Below are positions 1 to 11,873 of a DNA stretch of 50,444 nucleotides, piece after piece. Location of the stretch: positions 691,797 through 742,240 of the forward strand of contig ML976673.1 in the NCBI GenBank assembly GCA_010015655.1, in the 5' to 3' direction. Origin of the DNA: Bimuria novae-zelandiae CBS 107.79. Lineage: Eukaryota; Ascomycota; Dothideomycetes; Pleosporales; Didymosphaeriaceae. A program made the translations under genes and the position numbers. The notes beneath the pieces are model-generated. The model had not been told where the DNA came from. It did no database searches and was given only the letters and a program-made list of their open reading frames with translations. The first letter of the stretch is position 1; each line of letters starts with the position of its first letter.

Positions 1-1857
1 TCATGAAATCCAAATCCTACACGCTTAAACGATAGATCTACTTGAAAGGCTTCGATCTTAGAAAATATGATTGCCTGCTCCTTTCGCATTGTAAGGACAA
101 CAGTGCCAAGCATGTTTGTTGAGATGTCTTGGATATAAGCCTATACGATATGTGAACACATTGTGAAGCGGTTTACAAGGGGTTATATACCTCTTCTGGA
201 TCCTGGTGTCTCATCTGTTTTTCAAACTGCACCCCAGCCATGTCCTGTCCGGCAGGAAACATGATCAGTTTTTCACGGTAAATTGTCTGTCGAAGGCGAT
301 CAAGGTTACTCAGTGATTGATGTACTTGGATAAATGTCGACTTGTTATGTTTTTGACAAAACTCGTCAAGGAAAGAACTTTTGAGAAACGTAGCTGTTCA
401 CAACAGGTTAGGAACACGTTCGTAACGGCTTTACATCAGGACTTACCAACTGTTAGGCTTGGATCGTTCGCTCGACGAATCAGAGCTACGATCTCCTGGG
501 TCAACGCCTCAGGCGTCTTTGTTGGAGGTGGAGGAGGGTGACTATGTATCCCATGTGACGTAAAAAGGTAGTACGGACACTCCTGTAGGTCGAAGGGTAT
601 GATAATATTAAAGGTGACCCCACACAGGACCCGGACCAGCTTTCCTTTGCCTTGTGGGTGATCAACGTCTTGGGAACAGGTTCGTAAGCTGTTAGGAATA
701 GCATGGAGACATGTCAACGTACCACAGTCCTTCAATTTCGTCCTGGTAGACAAGACAACCCCACAGGTGTCCCTCTGTTCTAGTTCGTGTGGTAAACCGT
801 TTTCAAACAGATTCTGAAGGTATTCGACATTGTATTTGTCCCCAACAGCACGGTAAAAATGGCGTTCTGTGTTCGCTGTCTGCCAAGACCAGCTTGCGCA
901 ACCAATGTACCAGGGGCGATTCCCTGAAACCGTCTACAACATGTGATTATCTTGTTCTAGTTTGGTTTTCATAATATTATAACCTACCTGGTGTCGCATT
1001 TGGCGAAGAACTGGTGCGCAGGAGACCTTCTGATTTGGGCATGCAATACCACTGTGAAAACGCCCAGTAACAGCAGAGTACAGACTAGAATGTGTTTAGA
1101 ACATGTGTAGAACTGGCTTCAAAGACATACCTAGTGGATTTTTTCTTACGCTCGTCACGCTCGGTCCTGTAGATGTTGAGATGAGAGTTACGCATCTGCT
1201 CCCAGGTCTCTGATGTAACATGAGTGTGTGAAAGTGTGGCTAACGAGTTGTCAAGGTATTCACAACGTTTTACACCAGTACATTCGTACCGGTATCTCAT
1301 CGCCTGCCCACCTAAGAACTGAGATGATGTGCGCTTTGCAGGACCCTTTTGTTTCCTACAGTACTGAAACTAATGCTTTGTTAACTTGTTCTGAACCGGT
1401 TCACAACACATATACCTGGAGTGCGTCCTGTAACACTAACTCTGGTGTGGCTCTTTTCGGATCGACATGAACACAGAACGTATAGCCGTTAACAGAGGTT
1501 TGAGGATACTCAGGAAGAAGAGCTATTTGTGTGAGAGTCATAGTCGTTAGGGGACTAGTAGTCCCTGTTGTAAGAACAGTAAGCGGTGCTGTATCATCCT
1601 ACACAAGTTAAGATCAGGACTAGAACAGATTGACAATGTGTTTAAAGGCCAATTCACCTCATTTTCTTCGTCTTCTTCTTCGCCATGATACGTGTCATCC
1701 TCTTGTGTTGGCCTACTGTCAAAGTCCATTGTTGTGTCGTCTAGGTCGCTATCATATGCGGCATCGGACATACGGTCGGCCCGGGAGTCATTGGTAATAG
1801 GGTCAACTCAACACGGTTAGAACACATTCACAACATGTTCTCAACATACTTACTCAT
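1..1857 (-). CDS. Intron-rich transposase-like protein, 5' part, runs off left edge
   Basis: Nine exons join in one open frame on the minus strand: 1857-1854, 1806-1658, 1598-1416, 1363-1131, 1084-988, 933-723, 668-447, 393-191 and 140-1. All eight introns are GT..AG and 46-59 nt long. The first exon is only ATGA, spliced so the protein starts MIDPITNDSRADRM; a start at the in-exon ATG (1771) is the alternative. The product has an acidic N-terminus, a Cys-containing stretch (YECTGVKRCEY), then segments NRPWYIGC and HSHPPPPPTKTP, and finally FQVDLSFKRV, which looks like the entry to a DDE-type catalytic core. I recall similar proteins as repeated, transposase-like families in fungal genomes but cannot name the superfamily firmly. 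Base composition is normal and no stops interrupt the exons, so it is not RIP-damaged. The family label is inference; the splice structure is directly supported by frame continuity. Confidence 0.72.
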
Positions 1858-2117
1858 TTTGGTTTTACCGGTTAAATTGAGTTGGAGGGAGCAAATTGGG
1901 GCGTGCGCTGTACTTAAGAGGTGACCCAACCACCCGATAAGTAACCCGACCACTCGATTTGTAAGCCAACCAGCGAACAGGGGTCTGCACTAGCGCGTGT
2001 GGTGGGCCGAGGTCAAAGTGTGGTGGGGTTAACCGTATCCACTGCATATACAGTCATGGGACTAAAGTTTGGTTCGCCAAGACCACAGCAAAATGCCGCG
2101 CGTATTAACACCAAATA
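1858..2117. promoter_or_regulatory. Upstream flank or terminal region of the transposase-like gene
   Basis: GC-normal, non-coding stretch directly upstream of the minus-strand gene, ending where the AT-rich RIP-mutated tract begins near 2100. It contains three diverged 20-bp repeats (separate entry). Promoter or subterminal transposon sequence are both possible; no core promoter motif is clear. Confidence 0.3.
1921..1980. repeat. Three imperfect 20-bp tandem repeats
   Basis: Three contiguous 20-mers begin gtgacccaacc, gtaacccgacc and gtaagccaacc. They share the core gtaacccaaccac and a variable 3' part. They lie about 65 bp upstream of the ATGA exon. Such subterminal arrays are often transposase binding sites in DNA transposons (inference). 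Confidence 0.6.
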
Positions 2118-2213
2118 CTTAACTACCTATAACTTAGCTAATATAAGAGCTTTTAGTATAGAAATAAGTAGAAATTATTACAAAAAAAAAAGAGCTTTTA
2201 ATTAAGGCGCGCT

Positions 2214-2724
2214 AATTTATTATATTTAAATTAAAAGCTAGGACGTCGCTAGCAAAGCTCGCGGAAGAGTTTTCCTGCATATTAAAATATATACGCGACA
2301 CCCTTAAGAGATACTAGTAAACTGGCAGCAACGCCTCTCGCGCCCGATTAGGCAGGCCCTCTATACTTACGCGCAGGGAGGAGCGCGTCCTCTAGCGACA
2401 GGCCTGGAAAAATGCCAAAATACAGTACAGGGAGCTCATCAAGGAGACCTCTTTAAATAAAACTATTTGCCACAAGACTGCCTACAGGGCGTTAAAAAGA
2501 GAGGGTATTATAAACTTTAAAATAAAAAAATATTTAAAAATTAATAAATTAATAGCGTATAAGTGCCTATAGTAGGCGCGCGTATATAAAAATTTTAATT
2601 AGTAATATACTTTACTTAGGTTCTTAGATAAGTGTTTAGTTAAGAAGGTAAAAAGGCAAAATACTAAGTAGGTATTTTACTATTTATAGAAAAGTAAAAA
2701 CCTAATATAATTATTAAAGCCTAT
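2214..2724 (+). pseudogene. Tc1/mariner transposase, N-terminal half, RIP-mutated (mariner-1)
   Basis: The plus-strand frame starting near 2240 reads, with stops, as a helix-turn-helix DNA-binding region of Tc1/mariner type. Recognisable pieces are LAEEFSCILKYIRDTLKRY, RARLGRPSILTRREERVL and IQYRELIKETSLNKTICHKTAYRALKREG, followed near 2620 by a CSVEKV-like segment of the catalytic core (first Asp region). Several Gln/Trp positions are now TAA/TAG, as RIP would produce. The frame is cut at 2724 by copia-1 and resumes after 8547, with cctat at both edges. It cannot encode a functional transposase. Confidence 0.75.
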
Positions 2725-2966
2725 TGTTGATACGGCAATAGGCTGTTGGATCAAGACTTCGTTGCAACGATGTGGTATTGATTTAATTCTTGATTGCAGA
2801 TCTATTGTGGTGGGCTATTGTGAGAAGTATTTATCAAGCGTGGTTTGTTCCCTGCTAGCCCGATCAGGACTAGCGCAACAAACCGCAGGCAAACTACGCA
2901 ACAAACCGCAGGCAAACTACATAGCAGTGAAAGCCGTAGCAGTGTTGCGCAGGTTTGATACCAACA
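2725..2966 (-). repeat. Copia-1 3' LTR (left on the map)
   Basis: 242 bp, TGTTGATACGG..GATACCAACA, same length as the LTR at 8301-8542 and highly similar apart from C/T and G/A transitions. It contains a duplicated acgcaacaaaccgcagg unit near 2876-2918. Confidence 0.9.
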
Positions 2967-5146
2967 CTGGCTATCTTTTCTTTTATGCTACATGTAGCTA
3001 GTTCAGCCCAGAATGCTCAAATCTGCAATAAAACACGATTCGTAACAGTTACTAGTTTTCTAACCAGACTAGCGCTAGTGCGCACCCTCTTAGTGCCTAT
3101 CTTGCTTCTCCTATTGTAGACTTACTACTTCTTGCTATCGTGATCGTGCTCTATAGTATTAACTTTAGCACGATTAACCCAGCCTTATACGCGAAGCTCG
3201 AGCTAGTTATAGTTAATAAAATACTCTATAGCTAAGTTAGATCTAGCCTTAGTTATTAAGTTTGCTAGATTATCACGTCTATTAATCTAGCGGATGTCTA
3301 TAAGCTCACTGCGCTTATAGGCCTTACGTAGAGCTATAATGTTAATTATAAGGCGCTTCTCCTTAGTAGTGCTAAGCTTAATAAGGTAATTATATAAGGA
3401 GCGTAAGTTAGTGCACACGACAATAAGGATATTAGGGAGGTTAAGTCGCTACATAATTATATCGATTATACCGCTAATTATAATTATAATGTTAACTCTA
3501 TAGGCTATCGCGTAGATCTTAGATACAAGGACGCTGCAAGTGACGCGCTTACACTTAATAGATAACTAGTAGATAATATTGCTAGTAAACTTAAAGTTAC
3601 AATCGCTATCTTTAGTCTTATTACTAAGCGTGATCACGAAGCCTATTTATAATAACATGTCCTTATTATTAGTAAATAATGCGTTAATAAAGGTGTATAG
3701 CTTTAAGTTGCTTAAGTCTAGTAGGATAAAGTTAAGGCCGCGAGTGATATTCTCCTTCTGCTAAATAATGCGCTTATTTAATCTAGTAATTTCTTCTTTT
3801 ATAGGCTTACTCGCTTAGGCTGCAGCGGCGAGGTTAAAACTTGCCTCTAGTTAACAGATTATTATAATGTAAGCACCTCGAGCGCGCTGTTAAATGTATA
3901 ATTATTTATTATTAGCTATTTCTAGCTTCTCGCCTTGCTTCTTCTAGCGCAGAGTAATGGCGCGATTATTATTATTAAGCTTAATAATATAGCCGTTAAA
4001 GTTAATTTGCGTGTCTAGTAAGAGAAACTACTTAGGCTTGGCCTTAAAACGTAGCTCTTGGTCCTTAAGGTCTATAAAAGCTTTGTTAGATAGACTAAGC
4101 GTGTCGTTAGTTTGCATGCTAATAATGCTAAAGCACTTGCTGCTAGCCTTACTAATAAGTAGGCATGGATTATAAGTAGATGTTACTATGTGGAGAGTCT
4201 TAGTGTGGTGTTTATTATACGTTAACTACTAATAGGCACCTGCTTTAGCAATGCCATATAATGGCTTAATAATAACTATAACTATGTTTGTTAGATAACT
4301 TTCCTTAAGCTAGGCTAGTATGTTAGCTATAATAGTACGCTAGAGTGGATCATCCGATTGCGTATAGGCCTGAGTGATGTCACGGAGCCAGAGGTACATG
4401 CCCAGCTTCAACAGTGATAGTGCTAGAGCGATAATCACACGCTGGCTTACACGCTGGATGGTGGGAGACTATGTTAGGACAAGCTTCTTATCGTTATTAG
4501 CGTATCTTTAGATAACAAGATAGGACTTCTTGTACGGGCGATTAGTAGTCTTGCCCTTAACTTTATTAATAATGCGTGACTTAAAGATGCGGATCTTATT
4601 ATAACGGTAAAGACTATACTTCTCAAAGCAAAAGACACCTTATATTATAAGGGCGTTAATCTCTACCTTTATAGATACTTTAAATAGTTGCCTTAGTATT
4701 ATAATCTTGCTAACTACTCGTAGCTTCTTAGCCAGGACAAGATTATTACGCTTACGTTAATTAAGGTTATCTATAGTAGTTATAACTTTATTAGGTTTTA
4801 GCTTATTCTTTAAGCCTTTTAGCCTACCACGCTTACGCTTGGGCGCGGGCTCCTCTATAATAGGAGTAAAATTATTGTTAGAGCCACCGTTGTCCTCGTC
4901 CTCTGCGGGAGGGGTAATAATAGTCGTATTATCTGCATAATACGGGCGCACTGCGGTAATGCGGAAGGTGACTTATTTATTATTAATTTTGACAACTACG
5001 GATTACTTATTAACGTGGAGGGCAATTATCTAATGCGGGCCAGACTATCTATAGTTCTCCTACTAGACCTTAACGCTGCTTAGGATAGGCAATAGTAAGA
5101 TATTAGTTACGTTAGGACTATTACGAGTTATAAAAGCCTTATTAAC

Positions 5147-5566
5147 TTAGCGCTTTGCCTTAATCTTGCGCACTTTAGCTATTACTTTACGCACTACAGC
5201 GCCGCGGGCGGTAATAGATAGCAATAGTAGTAATTTCTTTAACAGGCGAGGATATGCTCTAAAGACGAGAAGAGTTAGGACAAGTCTGTTAGAACCTGCG
5301 GTGTTATTAATAGCCTTGACAGCTATCTGCAAGATATGTTCGAGAGCGGTTGTGCGTCTAACGTCTGCAGAGATCACCCTATAAGCACGGCGGATAGGAG
5401 CATAATAGCGCTTAACTTTGCTAATTAAATAATGTGCCTCCACCAGGACTTCCTTAACCTTAATTATAAGTAACGTGGCGTTATTAATAAACTCGTTAGC
5501 AATAAAGTTCTTGCCAGTATCTATCTTAATAACGTTAAGAGGACTAACGTACATGTCGATCCACAT
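5147..5566 (-). pseudogene. Copia integrase fragment of copia-1
   Basis: An uninterrupted 139-residue stretch of the pol remnant. It contains KVKRYYAPIRRAYRVI and ILQIAVKAINNTAGSNRLV, typical of the integrase core C-terminal part in fungal Ty1/copia polyproteins, where a conserved Glu in the KVERYH-like motif is expected. Here that position reads Lys (KVKRYY), so the catalytic Glu appears lost (G-to-A). The surrounding frame is closed by stops. It is part of copia-1, not a separate gene. Confidence 0.75.
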
Positions 5567-8300
5567 GGCGCGAAGGAGATCCCAAGTAGTGTTTGCCTAG
5601 ATATTTAGCATGAATTGAGCAGCTTAAAAAGCTGTGGCTTTATTAACTACGTAGAGCACTAGTTTCTAATTAATATACATTACATTAATAATAACGCATA
5701 AGTTAAAGTCTATGTTATCGCGAATAGTAAAGCGGAAACAGCCAGGTGCTTTGCTATAGATTTAACACTAGTGACAGTACTTATTAATGCAATTAATAAT
5801 GTCCTTGTTAATGTCTTTATGGCCTGCTTTGCTAAGGATCTTGTGCAGTTGTCTAGCAGCAGGATGGCTAAAGCGTTAGTAAAGCTAGCGCAGCTTAGTC
5901 TTGGTTAAATAGTAGATAATAGTCTCTTGTTTATTAAGCAGGAGCCATGGATGTCCCTATTTACGGATAATTGGGAATTCTTTGCCACCTTGAACGAGCA
6001 TATTGTCGATGTTGTTAAAGAAGATACTATAATGATCCATATTATTTAAGCAGAGTAGAAATGGTGTGTTAGTTAGTATTACTGTAAAGGTAATTGTACT
6101 AAATAGCGTGCTGATATTGACGTCGCTAAGGGAGAAATACTCTAGATTATTTTTAAATTAGATTCGACAACGTCCTGCGGTGGACTTATTAATAACTATA
6201 GATAGTTAGATAAGCTATAGCGCCTTTACTTGTGTCTTGCTAGCAGTTAAGACACTGGCTACACTAGTATTAGGCATAATACTTTAAAAGATATCTGCGC
6301 TATAGCGTGAATTAAATAAAAAGAGTTAAGCATCTTTATTTACTTTACTAGAGATATAAGAATTATTGCCTGTAATTACATAAAGTGCGGTAGCGTTATT
6401 AAGGCTAGAGATAATAGCGTCGCCGTTAATCTTGCCGTAAGATATAGTTAAGTAGACTTAGTTAGTAAAATATACTTTAATGTTATTATTACTAGTATTA
6501 TTGTCGCTACCGTCGCTGTCTTCAAGCTCTATGCCTTCATGGCCGGCGAGAAATACTTTATAGCTCGGGGTATTAGAATTATCTTAAGCGTATTAGTTAT
6601 AGCGTTAGCGATGCTCCATGCGCTCCTTCTTTAAGTGTTAAGTTAACTAGCACTTAGGCTACTTGTAGATAAAGCATGTCTTATTATAGTAATTACCTAA
6701 GTAGTTTAACTAATAATTATTATTATTAAATCGATTGCCGCGCGATCCGCCTTAACCTTAATAGCAGTAGCTATGGTAGTTATTATCTAATAATCCTGTA
6801 GCTTGTTAATTATTGTGGATATAGCGGCGATTAGTGTAATACTGCTTATCTGCATCTCGTGATAGAAACTGGCTATTAGAATAATAGCTTAACCACATGC
6901 TAACTGCGTTGCGGAGATCTACAGTAACACCTTTAAATATAGTCGCTAGCTTTAAGCAAGCTATAGTAGTTACTTTAATGCCACGACATGCGCTAAGGAG
7001 CTGTTACGCAAGTAAATACTAATTATAGCTCTTACCCTAGTCCTGTAATAGTGCCTAATAGAGCATGTTTATCTTACTAATAACTATTTTAAGACACTCT
7101 ATAGGGTCTTTCTTAGGGTTAGCAGTTATAACGCTCTTAAGCGTAGTACTATGCCACTCCTAGAGGTACATCTAGTAAGCTTATGTAGTGTTAAAGTACG
7201 TGCGTAGCTTATTAAGCATTATATTATAAGTAAGCGTAAGCGTCTAGGGAGCAATATAATTATAGTAATACTAAAGCGCTTAGCCAGTAAGCATAACAGA
7301 GAGTGCTATTTTATACTACTTATCCTTATTAATCCTAACCTTAGTGCAGAGGTCGTTAAACACCTTAATCTTCGTCTTAAGAATGTTATATTTGTCACCT
7401 AAATACTTCTGCTCCGGCGTGTATAACTTGGCGAGGTTAGTAAGCAAATAAGAGTTATTCTGCACAAGCGTAAATCTAGGTTGTAATAATAATAATAATC
7501 TTCTACCTAGCGGAGCTCGCTGCTGCCGCTATTATTCTTTATTATCTACGATCTAGTGGCACTTGAAGCCTTCGCAGAGCCTTATAAGCTTAAGATACTT
7601 AGCGGGCCATTTTAAGATAGCGGTTAATGTAAGGAGTTCTGCGAATTAGTTAGGGAGATTATTACTATTACCTTGCTTAATATAGATGCCTTGCTAGCGG
7701 AGGAGCTCTTTAAGTGCTTTTTAAATGCGCTTATTAATGCTGTTAAAAAGATCGCGGGTAAAATTCTTAAAATACTCCTTAAACTTAAGTAGTAGAAACA
7801 GGTTAAATATATTATCTTCTTCCACCTATATTATCTAGTTAATAACTATAGTGTTAAGTTTATCTGTATTAACAGTGGCGTTGGCGATATTAAAATCTTA
7901 GTTAGCGTACTAGTCCTTTTAGATTGTCTTATCTAGGTACCACGAGCAATCCTTTGTTTAGGTGTACTTTATAATAGCGTTTTAGATATGGGCCTGTAAT
8001 TAGTGTGATTTAACAAGAGTTAGCGTGGTTGACGCAAATCTCCTTCCGAACTAAGCCTTGGTAGGGACAATCCAGGCGGAGAGATCCTTCAAATACGAGG
8101 CGCCGCTGATCCTGATACAGGATAGCAGTAAGCTTGTCGTACCTGTACTTCGCACTAGCGATGCTGTATCCTGGGCCTTGGTAGGGGAGGAGGCATGCGC
8201 TAACCGCTTCTATCGCCAGAATACTCAGCCTGAAACGTGCGCTGAGATTCCCTGTACACAGTATATCTTGCCGATCTGTAGTGTAGCAACCACTGATCAG

Positions 8301-8542
8301 TGTTGATACGGCAATAGGCTGTTGGATCAAGACTTCGTTACAACAATATAGTATTAATTTGATTCTTAATTGCAGATCTATTGTAGTGGGCTATTATAAG
8401 AAGTATTTATTAAGCGTAGTTTGTTCCCTGCTAGCCCGATCAGGACTAGCGCAACAAACCGCAGGCAAACTACGCAATAAACCGCAGGCAAACTGCATGG
8501 CGGTGAAAGCCGTAGTAGTGTTGCGCAGGTTTAATACCAACA
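8301..8542 (-). repeat. Copia-1 5' LTR (right on the map)
   Basis: 242 bp, matches the LTR at 2725-2966. It is followed by cctat, the duplicate of the bases preceding 2725. Confidence 0.9.
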
Positions 8543-9120
8543 CCTATACAGGTCGCTTGCCCGTATAAATAGTATAAGTAAGTGTATAAATTAATTTAAA
8601 AAGGTATACTTAAAAATCACCCTTAGTTATTATAGAGAGGGACCCTAATATACTAAAAAGAGGGTACTTAGCCTTAAGCTATATTAAGACTCTTAAGAAA
8701 AGCCTTCTTTCTTAATATTAATTTAAAAAGCGCTTTATGCAGGATAACGCGCGTATATATATAATAAAAAGGGCTACTAATTTTTTTATAGCTTATAAAA
8801 TTTAGACTATTAATTTTCTAGCCTACTTTCTAGACCTTAACCCTATTAAGCACCTTTAGTAGGCCCTTAAAAAGTAACTATAAAAGGACTACCTTTATTT
8901 AATAGATAGAGGCACTTTTAAAAAGGAGTAAAATAAGTTTTATAAAAATTTTAAAAAGAGCTAGCTTAAAATCCCTATAAGCCTAATTTATAAGCTTATT
9001 TTAAGTATACTACATAGGATTTAAGTTATACGGTTAGCGCAAGATTATTAGATAAAATATTAAAATTAATTTATTTTATTTAATATTAAAAAAGCTATAT
9101 TTACTATATAAATTAATATA
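8543..9120 (+). pseudogene. Tc1/mariner transposase, C-terminal half, RIP-mutated (mariner-1)
   Basis: Continuation of the frame broken at 2724. Readable landmarks are MQDNARVYI (second catalytic Asp block), then AYFLDLNPIKHL followed by WALKK (from the canonical PYSPDLNPIExxW block), where the expected third catalytic Glu is Lys. Many stops are present. AT-rich sequence continues to about 9120, where GC-normal sequence starts abruptly. Confidence 0.75.
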
Positions 9121-9359
9121 TAGGGGGGTTAGTTAAGGGGTGCGGGCCACCTTCTTAATTAGGCCTTGGCCCTTGGCGAAACCAAACTTTAGTCCTAGTA
9201 CTGTAACAGATTGCATAAGCCCGCTGCAGGTGGTCGCAGTCTCACACCCTCCATGGAGGGACCCCGACATACTCACACATAAGCTGACTCGCACCTCAGC
9301 CGTGCCACCTCCACGACCCGCCCGTAACCTCGCGGAGCTGGAAGCGCGGCTCGATCCCC
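9121..9359 (+). promoter_or_regulatory. 5' flank of the Zn2Cys6 regulator gene
   Basis: GC-normal sequence between the end of the AT-rich tract and the start codon at 9360. No TATA or CCAAT box is convincing. The gene's promoter must lie here or inside the degraded element. Confidence 0.35.
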
Positions 9360-11873
9360 ATGACGACTGCTGGCAACGCAGCCAACCTCATCGCATGCCT
9401 GCCGTGCGCAAAGGCAAAAGCGCAATGTGACAAGCAGCTCCCGTCTTGTTCCAGGTGCCTTCGGAAGAGCATCAAGTGCGAGAGCAGGCAGCCGAAGCGG
9501 TATCCCGAGGCCCATCGGCTACCAAGTCGGCGTGTTCGAGCTCCGTCTACCGTCGCAACTTTGAGCGCAACAACATCGTCGTCCCCCGCTGAACGCCATG
9601 GCTCGACCGGGGATGAGCCCCTGCATCACTTCTTTCCCACGGCCTCTGGTACTGCCATGGAGTGGGAAGAAGGCTTCTCATGGCCCCTTCCGCTCTCTGG
9701 CCTGAACGACAACATAGGAGGCTTCCCCGTGGATTTGCGCGATCAGACCTTGCTCGCCGGTGGAGACGGCGCCATGGCGTTTGACTTCCCGCTCGACAGC
9801 GCCGGCATGCACCCGCTTCAATCGTCAACTCTGCCATATGGGTTGTATGGAACGCCGACGCCATCAACGCCCGCTCTGAATTCGGAACACAAGCCCAGTG
9901 TACCCAGCCTCTCCGAAGAGAACTGGCCGTACTTCAGGTGCAATCCTCTGAGCAATCAAAAAGCGAATCCTCCAACAGGCAGCACATACCTGTTGCGGTT
10001 GGAGGACACGCTGAATGATCAATCTGTCTGGACCACAACGAATGGGGCAAAAATGTACCAGCAGTCGCCCAATTATCAATCTCACCTGTACATCGAGCCA
10101 ATTCAAGACGGCCTCAGGGATAAACTCATGGTTATATCTCAGGGCTTCCTCAATCGAGCCAGAGACGTTCATCGCAGCACCAGAAAAGACCAACATCTTG
10201 GCGAAGCTCTACCGTCTACGGCCGCAGGCTTTACCGGCTTCTTCATCCTGCCACCTCCAACCGTCCTTGACTGTTTCCTTCACACTTACGCCTCTCGCGT
10301 CGAGCAGTATCTGCCATTCTTCCCGGCTGCGTCTCTCAGCGCCAGTCAGCTTGTCATTTCCAATGACGAAAACTTGTCGATTCTCCTGCTTCTCCTAATG
10401 ATAGCCCACGGAGCTATGGGTAGCCCGCTCCCTGAAGCTAGACACTTGGCCAACGGCTTGATCGAGACCTGCCGAATCTGCATGTACGATGTGATCGAGA
10501 AGAACGTTCACATGGCGAGCCATCCGGTCATGCTGCGTTGCGCTCTTCTATACTTGAATGCTGCTGCGTGGAGTGGCACCAAATGGCACATGACATTTGC
10601 CGCCGCTCAAATACGGATGTATCTTTCGGTGAGCTCATCTGACATTCAGGCTCGCATTCCTATTTACTGATGTTCATGAAGATGCTCCGGTGCTCCGGTC
10701 TGTTGGACGCTCGAGAGACACACATTGAGCATATGAACTCGACCCTACAAGCAGAAAGCAGCTGGAGGAAGTGGCAAATGGAGGAGAAATATAACAGGTC
10801 AGTCGCTATGTTTCTTCGATCAGTCCCCGGACATAGGCTGATCATTGGCTGGATTCAGGCTTATCTATTGTTGGGTTTCATTGGACCAGGAGGTGCATCT
10901 GTTTCAGGATCGCCAGCAAGAGTTTGACGTGGCCGACATCAAGGCCCCAATGCCGGGGAGCGACAAGCTGTGGAGCGCCAGCTCTTTACATGTCTGGCAA
11001 ATGACTCGCGAAGAGATGCATCGAGCGCACACGAGGAACACGGAGCTGAGCGATACACCGCGGTCTCTCGCGACCCTCTACGAGCAGTTCATGAGTAATG
11101 GGCTTTCCGATCGAGGAGAGATGCTGTCTCTCGTTGAACTGCGACTGCTCCTCCATCCCCTTCAAGCGCTGATCCATCACATGAACAAAAGCCTCGTGTA
11201 CTTTCTCCACTCCAGCGACCAGTGCTTCTTTCAAGGCCTCCTCACGCAGCTTGACGAAGCCCAGAACCGTCTCAAGTCATGGTACGTGCTCGCGAGCCGT
11301 TCAATCCGACCTAGTGACGCTATCCACGGCTGCGCCACCATGGTCATCTTCCACTTGATCAGCCTCAACGCCATCACGCACTTCCCAGACATAGAGCGCG
11401 TGGCGCGCGGCGACGTGCCACCCGCACAGTTCCGACAGGCGTTCTGGACCGGTCAACGCATTCGCAACGAGACGCCACAGATCTGGTGCCACGCAGGCCA
11501 GGTGCTGCGTTACTTTCGCAAGATTCCCACGTGTGAACGGCCCTATTGGTGGAGCGCGTCCATCTACCGTGTCGCGCTGTGCTTGTTGGCGGTTGGCCTA
11601 GCTGCCCTTGACGACGGCCGCGCGCCGTCCACGGCCGAACCTGTAGCCGTTGACATGCTTCCCTTCGACCATTCCTCGCTGTTAAAATACCTGCGCTACA
11701 AGCATGGTAAGCCGGTTCTTTCGCATCGCGACGGGGCTGCTGTGCAGCTGGATGCACCGACGGATGTTGTCGAGCACTGCATTGGTGTTTTGCGCGAGCA
11801 CAAACCCCAGTCCCGGCTTGACGAAGGCATCAGCACGCGGTTGTCGGAACTCGTCGACCGGTGGAAGGCGTGA
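9360..11873 (+). CDS. Zn2Cys6 fungal transcription factor
   Basis: Three exons, 9360-10628, 10682-10797 and 10859-11873, give about 799 residues. The introns (53 and 61 nt) are GT..AG with ctgat/ctgatc branch-like sites, and the frame is continuous across both. The DNA-binding cluster lies at residues 13-40 with Cys at 13, 16, 23, 30, 33 and 40 (C-x2-C-x6-C-x6-C-x2-C-x6-C), followed by a basic linker. The middle-homology region typical of fungal Zn-cluster regulators begins near residue 290 (HTYASRVEQYLPFFP) and continues past the second junction (RLIYCWVSLDQEVHLF). It is a nuclear, sequence-specific activator or repressor by family; targets are unknown. It sits alone in a GC-normal island next to a broken FAD-oxidoreductase gene, so a former pathway-specific role is possible (inference). 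No lesion is seen. Confidence 0.9.

Larger units (their letters stand above)
2725..8542 (-). mobile_element. Copia-1: full-length degenerate Ty1/copia LTR retrotransposon
   Basis: Two 242-bp LTRs (2725-2966 and 8301-8542) start TGTTGATACGG and end TACCAACA. The 5-bp target duplication cctat lies at 2720-2724 and 8543-8547, interrupting mariner-1. Coding remnants run on the minus strand: a gag start near 8330-8010, a zinc-knuckle-like CFIYK segment near 6650-6690, an integrase block at 5566-5147, and reverse transcriptase/RNase H pieces at about 4150-3500. A purine-rich tract (aaaagaaaagat on the minus strand) sits just inside 2967, as expected for a polypurine tract. Dense in-frame stops and TpA richness show heavy RIP. 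The element is dead. Confidence 0.9.

Noticed and set aside
2876..2918. Short repeats in the copia-1 LTR considered as a CRISPR-like array
   Set aside because: Two adjacent 17-bp units without spacers, inside an LTR of a eukaryotic retrotransposon.
2118..9137. Possible terminal inverted repeats of mariner-1 (cttaactacctat and its inverse taggggggttagttaag)
   Set aside because: Short, RIP-blurred match, and no TA next to the right copy; the element ends are not established.
10629..10681. Early stop of the regulator at 10668-10670, suggesting a truncated protein
   Set aside because: A 53-nt GT..AG intron removes the stop and the frame continues with family-typical sequence.
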